Shown here: one piece after another, positions 1 through 6,649 of the stretch
How positions within the stretch are numbered: the stretch's first letter is position 1
Layout: every line of letters begins with the position of its first letter
Source: Sphingomonadaceae bacterium
GTDB lineage: Bacteria; Pseudomonadota; Alphaproteobacteria; Sphingomonadales; Sphingomonadaceae
Assembly (NCBI GenBank): GCA_004282995.1
Contig: SHLU01000089.1
Coordinates: 1 to 9,121, forward strand
Direction: 5' to 3'
Length of the DNA stretch: 9,121 nt
Notes under the pieces: model-generated
The model's database searches: none
What the model was told of the DNA's origin: nothing
The model's input: only the letters and a program-made list of their open reading frames with translations
Made by a program: the position numbers and the translations under genes

Positions 1-2141
1 ATGTGGTGCTGCCAAAGATCGAACAGATCATCAGCGACGAAGAGTTCGAGGCATCTATTCCCGAACTCGACCCGGAAAGCGACCCTGCCCTCGATATGCC
101 GCTGGAGTCGATTGCGGAGTTCGAGCGACGCCTGGCAGAGGAGGAGACTGGTGCGGAACCTGGTCAGGGTCAGCAGCCTCCGCTGGGAGAGCCGGTACTT
201 GCGGACGGGGATCTGGTCGAGGAGATCGGTGACGCTCCGATCCGCGATGCCGAACTGATTGCACCGCTCCCTCCTCTCGGCGAGTTCGAGGTCGAGCCGG
301 TGAAATTTGCCGAGGATGCAAGCGATATCAAGACCGTCGAGGTTGGCTATAACTTCGTGATCGACGGCCTGGACGAGGTGGATGCCGAGACTGAAGCCGA
401 TCTGCGCAATATGTTCGACGATTTCTCGGCACTCGAAACCGGGGACGGCAAGGCCGCCAATGTTGCTCAGGTTACGGCGCGGCTCAAGGAAGATGCCATC
501 CTGCTCGAGCGGCTTCTGGCATCGGAAGGTTGGTACACGGCGAAAATCGAAACCCGGGTCGACCGGTCGAGCGATCCCGACGAACCTGCGCTGACAGCGG
601 TAATCCAGGTGGAACCTGGCCGGCGTTACACTTTCTCCGATATAACAATCGAGGCTGATCCGGTCGATCCGCCCGGTCTGATCGGCGAAAATCTCGCACT
701 CGAAGTGGGCCAGCCGATCATCGCAACCCGGGTCCAGGCCGCCGAGGCGCGAGTGGCGGTGGCTTTGCCTGAAAACGGATATCCCTTCGCCAAGGTGGGA
801 CAGCGGGACATCCTCCTCGATCCCGAAACCGGCGACGGTGCCTATACGCTGCCGGTCGCCGTTGGAACGCGCGCGCGCTTCGGGAGCTTCAGGACGACTG
901 GCGATCTTGCGTTTGATGCCGATCACGTCGCGGTCCTTGCCCGCTTCGAGCAGGGCGAGCTCTATGACAGCCGCATGGTCGATGATCTGCGCCAGGCGCT
1001 CGTGGCCACAGGCCTGTTGAACACCGTATCTGTGCAGCCCGAAGAGACCGGCGAGGACGCCGGGGAGGGTACCGAGTATGTGACGATCGTGGTCGACCAG
1101 GCGGCCGCTCCGCCGCGCACGATTGCTGCAACCGCAGGTTACGGCACCGGCGAGGGCTTCAGGGTCGAGGGCAGCTGGTCCCACCGCAACCTGTTTCCGC
1201 CCGAAGGCTCGCTGACCGCCCGCGGCGTGCTGGGCACCCGCGAGCAGGGTGCCGGGCTGATATTCCGCCGCTCGAATGCTGGCAAACGTGATCGGGCTTT
1301 CCTGGTCGTGGCCGAGGCGCTGCGTAGCGACTACGACGCCTATGAGGCCTTTACCGGTCGTCTGTCGGCGTTGATGACTTACGAATCGACCAGCATCTGG
1401 CGCAAACCACTTACCTATGCCGTTGGGGCGCGGCTGATCGGCACTAACGAGCAGGATTTCGATTTCGCGCTTGGCGATCTCGATCGACGTACCTTCTTCA
1501 TCGGCGGGCTGATCGGCCAGTTGGGGCTCGACCAGACCAACAGTCTGCTCGACGCGACCGAGGGTTTTCGGATCACTGCACTGGTCGAACCCGAAGGCTC
1601 GCTGCACGACGGGTTCGTACCCTATGTGCGGGCCCGGCTCGACGGATCGGCCTACTTCTCTGCGACCGATGCCATCACACTGGCAGGGCGTCTGGCCGCC
1701 GGGACCATTCAGGGTATCGAGCGGTTTGACCTGGCACCTTCGCGCCGCTTCTATGCCGGTGGCGGCGGCTCTGTTCGCGGGTTCGGCTACCAGGAAGTTG
1801 GCCCGCGGGTAGTGTTAGACAACCCCAAATTCGATCCGACCGATCCCGATGAAACCGCCGACCCGTTCATCTATCGACCGATCGGAGGGCGCAGCTTCAA
1901 CGAAGCAAGCTTTGAAGTGCGCTACCGCTTCGGCGATTTCGGCGTCGTCGGCTTCGTAGATGCCGGCCAGGTCTATGAAAGCAACATGCCGGATGCTTCC
2001 GACCTGCGCTTTGGCGCTGGCGTAGGCGGGCGCTATTATACCAATTTCGGGCCAATGCGGTTTGATCTCGCGATGCCGCTCGACCGCCGGGAAGGCGAAA
2101 GCAGCTTCGCAATCTATGTATCCATCGGGCAGGCGTTCTGA
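1..2141 (+). CDS. tamA: TamA, outer-membrane translocation and assembly module (Omp85 family), 5' partial
   Basis: Outer-membrane barrel protein of the Omp85/BamA-TamA superfamily, expected to work with TamB in outer-membrane biogenesis. The frame is open to the left edge (first full codon at 3), so the true start and the signal peptide lie upstream; the GTG at 3 is probably not the start. Residues are numbered from that codon. Residues 1-110 are an acidic, proline-containing linker (31 Asp/Glu against 6 Lys/Arg). About 111-367 look like three POTRA domains, including the typical GWYTAKIE and LLNTVSVQP segments. About 372-712 form the 16-strand-type barrel. VRGF at 591-594, preceded by GGGGS, matches the conserved Omp85 loop-6 motif. 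The chain ends in Phe, as outer-membrane barrels usually do. It is already longer than E. coli TamA (about 577 residues), mainly through the linker. The stop overlaps the tamB start by one base. TamA is preferred over BamA because of three rather than five POTRAs and the tamB neighbour. Confidence 0.95.
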   Translation, partial: VVLPKIEQIISDEEFEASIPELDPESDPALDMPLESIAEFERRLAEEETGAEPGQGQQPPLGEPVLADGDLVEEIGDAPIRDAELIAPLPPLGEFEVEPVKFAEDASDIKTVEVGYNFVIDGLDEVDAETEADLRNMFDDFSALETGDGKAANVAQVTARLKEDAILLERLLASEGWYTAKIETRVDRSSDPDEPALTAVIQVEPGRRYTFSDITIEADPVDPPGLIGENLALEVGQPIIATRVQAAEARVAVALPENGYPFAKVGQRDILLDPETGDGAYTLPVAVGTRARFGSFRTTGDLAFDADHVAVLARFEQGELYDSRMVDDLRQALVATGLLNTVSVQPEETGEDAGEGTEYVTIVVDQAAAPPRTIAATAGYGTGEGFRVEGSWSHRNLFPPEGSLTARGVLGTREQGAGLIFRRSNAGKRDRAFLVVAEALRSDYDAYEAFTGRLSALMTYESTSIWRKPLTYAVGARLIGTNEQDFDFALGDLDRRTFFIGGLIGQLGLDQTNSLLDATEGFRITALVEPEGSLHDGFVPYVRARLDGSAYFSATDAITLAGRLAAGTIQGIERFDLAPSRRFYAGGGGSVRGFGYQEVGPRVVLDNPKFDPTDPDETADPFIYRPIGGRSFNEASFEVRYRFGDFGVVGFVDAGQVYESNMPDASDLRFGAGVGGRYYTNFGPMRFDLAMPLDRREGESSFAIYVSIGQAF

Positions 2142-5100
2142 TGGCCGACGAGATCGATACCGAAATGGTCGAGCACACTTCGCCCCGGCAAATAGGCCGC
2201 GGTCGCAAGCTGGCGATCTGGCTCGGCATTGCGTTGGGCACTCTCATGTTGTTGGTCGCGGCGCTGCTGCTCGGTCTCAACACAGGACCGGGCAAGAAAT
2301 TCGTTATCGACCAGATCGAAGGTCTCGAGTTCGAGAACGGTCTGGAGATCGAGATCGGCGGGATCGAGGGTTCGCTCTACGGCGAAATGATCCTGCAAGA
2401 TGTTGCGCTTTCAGATCCCGAAGGCGTGTTTCTGACTGCGCCGGCCATGCGTCTCGACTGGCGGCCGTTCGCTTTTGCCAATGGCCATATCGACATACGC
2501 TCGTTCACCGCGCAGCTTGTCACCTTGCTGCGCCTGCCCGAATTTGCCGAGACCCCGCCATCGCAGGATCCGCTCCTGCCCGACTACGATATCGACATCG
2601 AAGAATTCCGGATCGATCGTTTCGCCGCAGAGGCAGCCGTCAGTGGCGAGCGACGTGTGGCCAGCCTTGCCGGCGAAGCGCATATTGCCGATGGCCGGGC
2701 CAAGGCCAGTTTCAATGGGCGGACCATTGCCGGGCAGGGGCGCGGCGGCGGAGACCGGATTGCGCTCACGCTTGATGCTGTTCCGGAGGACAACCGCCTT
2801 GCGCTTGATCTGGAGGTCGAAGCTCTTCGCGACGGAGTGCTCGCGGCACTGGCAGGTGTGGCAGAGCCGTTCGCGGTCCGGATTGCCGGCAAGGGCGATT
2901 GGCAGGCGTGGAACGGAAAGCTCGATGCAGACCTTGCCGGCAGCAAGTTCGCCGATTTGAGCTTGTCGGCGCGTGCCGGCACATTCTCGCTCAAGGGGCC
3001 GGCGCGCGTCGCCCGGCTGTTTGATGGTTCGACGGCTGCGCTGCTAGGAACGACGACCGACATCGACATGAGTGCCGCGCTGGAAGAGCGGCGCGCGCTG
3101 CTGTCCGGCAGTGTATCGAGCGATGCCTTCCGGCTGACCAGCAATGGCCTGGTTGATCTGTCGGATAACAGCTTTGAAGACCTCAAACTCGCTTTCGTTC
3201 TGCTCCGCCCCTCGGTTCTGGCGGAGAATCTGCAGGGCAGCGGCCTGCGTGCCCTGCTCACCCTCAATGGCCAGTTCAACGCACCACGGGTCGAATACGC
3301 GCTCAATGCCAATCGTCTGGTTATGGATGACATTGGCATCGAGAACCTACGCGCTTCCGGCGCGGCGCGGGTCGATGCCGGTGCTATCATGATCCCGGTC
3401 GAAGCGCGCGCAGCCCGTATTGTCGGGCTCGACACGGTCGCCGGCGGGACATTGCGCGATGTGCGGTTGACGGGGGATCTTGCCATCGACGGGCCGCGCA
3501 TCCTGTCCGACAATATGCGTATCCGCTCGGACCGCATCGATGCCGGGTTGATCCTTCTCGCAGACACATCGACCGGGCTCTACACCGGCGCGATCGACGG
3601 CAAGATCGACAATTATCGGATCGAGAGCGTCGGCATTTTCGATATCGAAACCGATGTCGATCTGGAATCGCAAGGTGAAGGTTTTATCCTCGCGGGCAAG
3701 GTCCGGGCACGCTCGACCCGGCTGTTCAATGACGGCGTTCGCGATTTTCTTGGCGGGAATGTCGTCGCCGCCAGCGATGTCCGCTACGGTGCTGATGGGA
3801 TTGTCCGGTTTACCAACCTTACCCTGCGCTCACCTGAAGTCCGCGTCACCGGCGGGCAAGGGTTTTACGCGCCTGACGGCCGACTGGCGCTCAATGCCGA
3901 TGGGGTCACTGAAGCTTATGGTCCGGTGGGTTTGCAGGTCACAGGGACGCTCGCCAATCCGCAAGCAATCGTCACCGCCGAACGCCCGGACCTTGGGATT
4001 GGCCTTGCCAACCTGCAAGCCGACATCAGCGCCGCGCGTAATGGCTATCGCCTGCAGGCCAAGGCCGATACCGATTTCGGACCTTTGCGCGCCGATGTAG
4101 TGCTGGGCACAGGCGCACGCGCAACGCTCGACATTACCAGCGCCGACCTGGCTGGCATCGGCTTTTCAGGATCGCTGCAGCAGACTGCGGCCGGACCATT
4201 TGCTGGTCGGCTGGTAGCCGATGGGCAAGGTGTGTCCGGAGTCGTCCGCCTCGAGGCCAAGGGACAATACCAGGCAGCGCTGGTTAATCTGCGGGCGCAG
4301 AATACTCAGCTTCCCGGCCCTGCCGGCCTGACCATCGGATCGGCCATCATTGATGCCCGCGTGATCCTCTACGACCAGCCCTACATCGTCGCCGATGCGC
4401 AGCTTTCGCAAACGCGTATTGGGGAGCTGAGCCTCACTGCTGCGCGGGCAAGGATCGACTATCGTGACGGGCGCGGTAAGGCTCGGATACTGGCCGAGGG
4501 CGTTGGCGGGGTACCCTTCCGCGTGTCCGCCAATGCCGAACTGCAGCCCGAACTTTGGCGCACCTCGATCAAGGGGAAGATGCGGGGTATCACATTCCAG
4601 ACCGCCAACCCGGCGCGCATCCTGCCACGTGACGGCAACTACGAATTGTTGCCGACACGGATCGATTTCGGACGCGGCAACATCCGCCTGGCCGGTACCT
4701 ATGGCGATGGTCTCAAGATCCAGAGCCGGCTCGATTCACTGGAATTGGGCATATTGGACGCCTTTGTGCCGGGACTGGGCCTCAACGGCCGGGCTACCGG
4801 CAGCCTCGATTTCGACCAGCCGACATCTTCGGCGTTTCCACGTGCCGATGCCCGGCTCAAGATCAGTAACTTCAGCCGCACCACCGCTCTTTCGGTCAGT
4901 CAGCCGATCGATTTTAATTTTGTTGGCAAGCTGCTGCCCGATGGCGGCGAGGCGCGGGCCGTTATGCGCCGCCGTGGCAGCGTTATTGGTCGGATCTCGG
5001 CGAGTTTGCGACCTTTGCCTCCGGGGGCGGGGTCGTGGACCACCAGGCTGCTTGCGGCTCCATTGGGTGGCGGCATCCGCTATAATGGTCCCGCGGAGAC

Positions 5101-6367
5101 ATTGTTCTCCTTTGCCGGGGCATCCAAGCAAAGCCTGTCAGGACCGATTGGCCTCGCCGCCGATTTCTCCGGCCGGGTGCAGGACCCTCGTCTGGCCGGG
5201 ATCGTGCGTGCCAATAAGTTGATCTACGAGAACCAAACCTATGGTACGCGCCTCACCAATATGGCGCTGGCCGGGCGGTTCAGCGGTAACCGGCTGGAAA
5301 TCGAACGGCTGACTGCGACAGCGGGCGAGGGCAGTGTCGATGCCAGCGGGTTCATCAGCCTTTCGGCGGAAAATGGTTATCCGATGAACCTGGCCATTGC
5401 GCTCGATAATGCCCGGCTGGCTCGCAGCGAAGCCCTGTCGACCACAGCCAACGGCAATCTGCGATTGACCAAGACTGCAGGGCAGACTGCGCTGCTTTCC
5501 GGTCAATTGAACCTGCCCGAGACGCGCTATGAAATCATCCGGCAGGGGGCCGCCGAAGTGCCCGAGTTGACCGGGGTGCGCTTTAAGCCACCACGCGGAC
5601 CGCAGCGGATTACCGGAGACGAACCGGCGGTGCACCAGCCTGGCCTGTTCGAACTGCTGAGGCTCAACGTGTCGCTCGATGCGCCAGAGCGGCTGTATGT
5701 TTCGGGTATGGGGCTTGAATCCGAATGGAGCGCCGACCTGCGGCTCATCGGCACGAGCACCAATCCCCGCCTTTCCGGGGCCGTGGAACTGATCCGCGGG
5801 ACACTCGGCTTCGCCGGCCGATCCTTCACTCTCGACCAGGGACGGATCGGTTTTACCGGCGGCCCGACAATCAACCCGACGCTGGCAATATCGGCGACGG
5901 AAGATATCGAAGATGTGGCGGTGAACGTGGAAATCGCGGGGCGCGCCTATGATCCGCAGATCGAATTCTCCAGTACGCCCGGCCTGCCGCAAGATGAGAT
6001 CGTGGCACGCATCCTGTTCGGCAGCTCGGTCGGCAATTTGTCCGCCATCCAGGCGGTTCAGCTGGCTGCTTCGCTCAATTCGTTGCGGGGAACGGGAGGC
6101 GGTCTCAATCCGCTCGGCAAACTGCGTTCGGCGACCGGGATAGACCGTTTGCGCATCCTGGGCCCCGACGAAACCAATGGCCGTGGAACGGCGCTCGCGG
6201 CCGGCCAGTATATCTCCGACGACATCTATGTCGAATTTATCACTGATGCGCGGGGTTTCACCGCGACGCAGTTGGAGATCGCCCTGACCCCCTTCCTCTC
6301 GATCCTCAGCCAGGCAGGCGGCTCGGGCGCAACCAACATTAATGTCCGCTATCGGAAGAACTATTGA
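2141..6367 (+). CDS. tamB: TamB, translocation/assembly module inner-membrane protein (AsmA-like, DUF490)
   Basis: Large inner-membrane-anchored periplasmic protein that pairs with TamA. Family knowledge links TamB to outer-membrane protein assembly and, as an AsmA-like bridge, to phospholipid transport to the outer membrane. At 1408 residues it is somewhat longer than E. coli TamB (about 1259). A basic stretch (RGRK) is followed by one hydrophobic anchor at about 24-46, giving N-in topology. The long middle part is repetitive beta-rich sequence, expected to form a lipid-binding groove. The C-terminal third carries the TamB/DUF490 signature: a segment reading LIRGTLGFAGRSFTLDQGRI, then ISATEDIEDV, then SSTPGLPQDEIVARILFG near residues 1275-1296. 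The chain ends in NINVRYRKNY. The ATG at 2141 uses the last base of the tamA stop and has only a weak upstream GGGCAGG, so translation is probably coupled to tamA. No frameshift or missing domain is seen. Confidence 0.95.
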   Translation: MADEIDTEMVEHTSPRQIGRGRKLAIWLGIALGTLMLLVAALLLGLNTGPGKKFVIDQIEGLEFENGLEIEIGGIEGSLYGEMILQDVALSDPEGVFLTAPAMRLDWRPFAFANGHIDIRSFTAQLVTLLRLPEFAETPPSQDPLLPDYDIDIEEFRIDRFAAEAAVSGERRVASLAGEAHIADGRAKASFNGRTIAGQGRGGGDRIALTLDAVPEDNRLALDLEVEALRDGVLAALAGVAEPFAVRIAGKGDWQAWNGKLDADLAGSKFADLSLSARAGTFSLKGPARVARLFDGSTAALLGTTTDIDMSAALEERRALLSGSVSSDAFRLTSNGLVDLSDNSFEDLKLAFVLLRPSVLAENLQGSGLRALLTLNGQFNAPRVEYALNANRLVMDDIGIENLRASGAARVDAGAIMIPVEARAARIVGLDTVAGGTLRDVRLTGDLAIDGPRILSDNMRIRSDRIDAGLILLADTSTGLYTGAIDGKIDNYRIESVGIFDIETDVDLESQGEGFILAGKVRARSTRLFNDGVRDFLGGNVVAASDVRYGADGIVRFTNLTLRSPEVRVTGGQGFYAPDGRLALNADGVTEAYGPVGLQVTGTLANPQAIVTAERPDLGIGLANLQADISAARNGYRLQAKADTDFGPLRADVVLGTGARATLDITSADLAGIGFSGSLQQTAAGPFAGRLVADGQGVSGVVRLEAKGQYQAALVNLRAQNTQLPGPAGLTIGSAIIDARVILYDQPYIVADAQLSQTRIGELSLTAARARIDYRDGRGKARILAEGVGGVPFRVSANAELQPELWRTSIKGKMRGITFQTANPARILPRDGNYELLPTRIDFGRGNIRLAGTYGDGLKIQSRLDSLELGILDAFVPGLGLNGRATGSLDFDQPTSSAFPRADARLKISNFSRTTALSVSQPIDFNFVGKLLPDGGEARAVMRRRGSVIGRISASLRPLPPGAGSWTTRLLAAPLGGGIRYNGPAETLFSFAGASKQSLSGPIGLAADFSGRVQDPRLAGIVRANKLIYENQTYGTRLTNMALAGRFSGNRLEIERLTATAGEGSVDASGFISLSAENGYPMNLAIALDNARLARSEALSTTANGNLRLTKTAGQTALLSGQLNLPETRYEIIRQGAAEVPELTGVRFKPPRGPQRITGDEPAVHQPGLFELLRLNVSLDAPERLYVSGMGLESEWSADLRLIGTSTNPRLSGAVELIRGTLGFAGRSFTLDQGRIGFTGGPTINPTLAISATEDIEDVAVNVEIAGRAYDPQIEFSSTPGLPQDEIVARILFGSSVGNLSAIQAVQLAASLNSLRGTGGGLNPLGKLRSATGIDRLRILGPDETNGRGTALAAGQYISDDIYVEFITDARGFTATQLEIALTPFLSILSQAGGSGATNINVRYRKNY

Positions 6368-6540
6368 TGCGGGGCGCGTTCCTCGCCCTGCCGCTTCTGC
6401 TGCTCGCCTGCGAAAGCGAACCTACGTTCGAAGAGCGGTATGAAGAGACGCAGAAGCGGATTCAGGAGAAGGCCGAAGCTCTCGATGCCGAACTGGCCGA
6501 GCCCCCTTCCCCTGCTTCATCGGAGACGGCTGAGCCGTAG
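6367..6540 (+). CDS. Small predicted lipoprotein at the end of the tamA-tamB operon
   Basis: A 57-residue protein starting at the ATG that overlaps the tamB stop (TGATG). A GGAAG Shine-Dalgarno at 6354-6358 lies 8 bases upstream. Residues 1-15 read MRGAFLALPLLLLAC: a very short signal sequence ending in a lipobox (LLAC), with the cysteine at 15 as the lipidation site. Glu and Ser follow the cysteine. Residues about 20-45 are charged and likely helical (EERYEETQKRIQEKAEALDA), and the tail is Pro/Ser/Ala/Glu-rich. The expected product is a membrane-anchored periplasmic lipoprotein with a short helix of about 43 residues after processing. The start overlap and RBS argue that it is real and co-expressed with tamAB. 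I do not recognise a family. Its role as a TamAB partner is inferred from position only; an unrelated envelope lipoprotein is equally possible. Confidence 0.75.
   Translation: MRGAFLALPLLLLACESEPTFEERYEETQKRIQEKAEALDAELAEPPSPASSETAEP
6526..6538 (+). other. Short hairpin at the end of the lipoprotein gene
   Basis: ACGGC-TGA-GCCGT forms a perfect 5-bp stem with a 3-base loop just before and into the TAG stop. No T-run follows, so it is at best a weak 3' end structure rather than a convincing intrinsic terminator. No better terminator is visible between the tam operon and the TIR gene, so read-through into the next gene is possible. Confidence 0.2.
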
Positions 6541-6553
6541 CATGACCCCCGCT

Positions 6554-6644
6554 GAGGTAGCCATGGCGGCGCGGGTATTAGCCTGCACCTTGACCTGCCA
6601 ACCGATTGAGGTTGCTACATGCCCCTTGGGAGGGCTACCATGCC
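6554..6644 (+). repeat. Three imperfect GAGG-spacer-ATG modules in the leader of the TIR gene
   Basis: Three look-alike segments occur within 91 bases: GAGGTAGCCATGGC (6554-6567), GAGGTTGCTACATGCC (6608-6623) and GAGGGCTACCATGCC (6630-6644). Each places a GAGG Shine-Dalgarno core 5-7 bases before an ATG, yet none of these ATGs is in frame with the TIR protein. GGTAGCC (6556-6562) is also the exact reverse complement of GGCTACC (6633-6639), and GTAGC (6557-6561) can instead pair with GCTAC (6614-6618), so two exclusive pairings are possible in the RNA. A further hairpin CAACC-GATTGA-GGTTG lies at 6599-6614. This may be a translational control region or chance similarity of start-like sequences. 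Confidence 0.3.
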
Positions 6645-6649
6645 GTTAA
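6563..6649 (+). CDS. Possible 28-residue cysteine-rich leader peptide
   Basis: An ATG at 6563, with GAGG at 6554-6557 in front of it, opens a 28-codon frame ending at TAA 6647-6649. The peptide begins MAARVLACTLTC and ends LGGLPCR, with four cysteines (8, 12, 20, 27) in 28 residues. It ends 28 bases before the ATC codon where the TIR domain begins, after which the AGAGGAGG site is free. Its size and place suit a leader peptide that modulates the next gene. It has no recognisable family, and an open frame this short can occur by chance in high-GC DNA. Confidence 0.2.
   Translation: MAARVLACTLTCQPIEVATCPLGGLPCR
6590..6618 (+). promoter_or_regulatory. Weak promoter candidate for the TIR gene
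   Basis: TTGACC at 6590-6595 resembles a sigma-70-type -35 box. With a 17-base spacer it leaves TGCTAC at 6613-6618, a poor -10 match. If used, transcription would start near 6625. That would exclude the upstream TTG codons as starts and favour initiation at the AGAGGAGG site downstream. The match is weak, and the gene could instead be read from the tam operon. Confidence 0.15.

Noticed and set aside
2584..3567. A 327-residue open frame on the - strand inside tamB
   Set aside because: Its sequence is Ser/Arg/Ala-rich low-complexity typical of an antisense shadow in high-GC coding DNA, and tamB is continuous and clearly coding on the + strand.
5138..5992. A 284-residue - strand frame across the TamB C-terminal domain
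   Set aside because: The + strand carries the conserved DUF490 motifs here; the antisense frame shows no domain or ribosome-binding site.
6560..6567. GCCATGGC palindrome as an operator
   Set aside because: An 8-base palindrome is common by chance at this base composition, and there is no second copy nearby.
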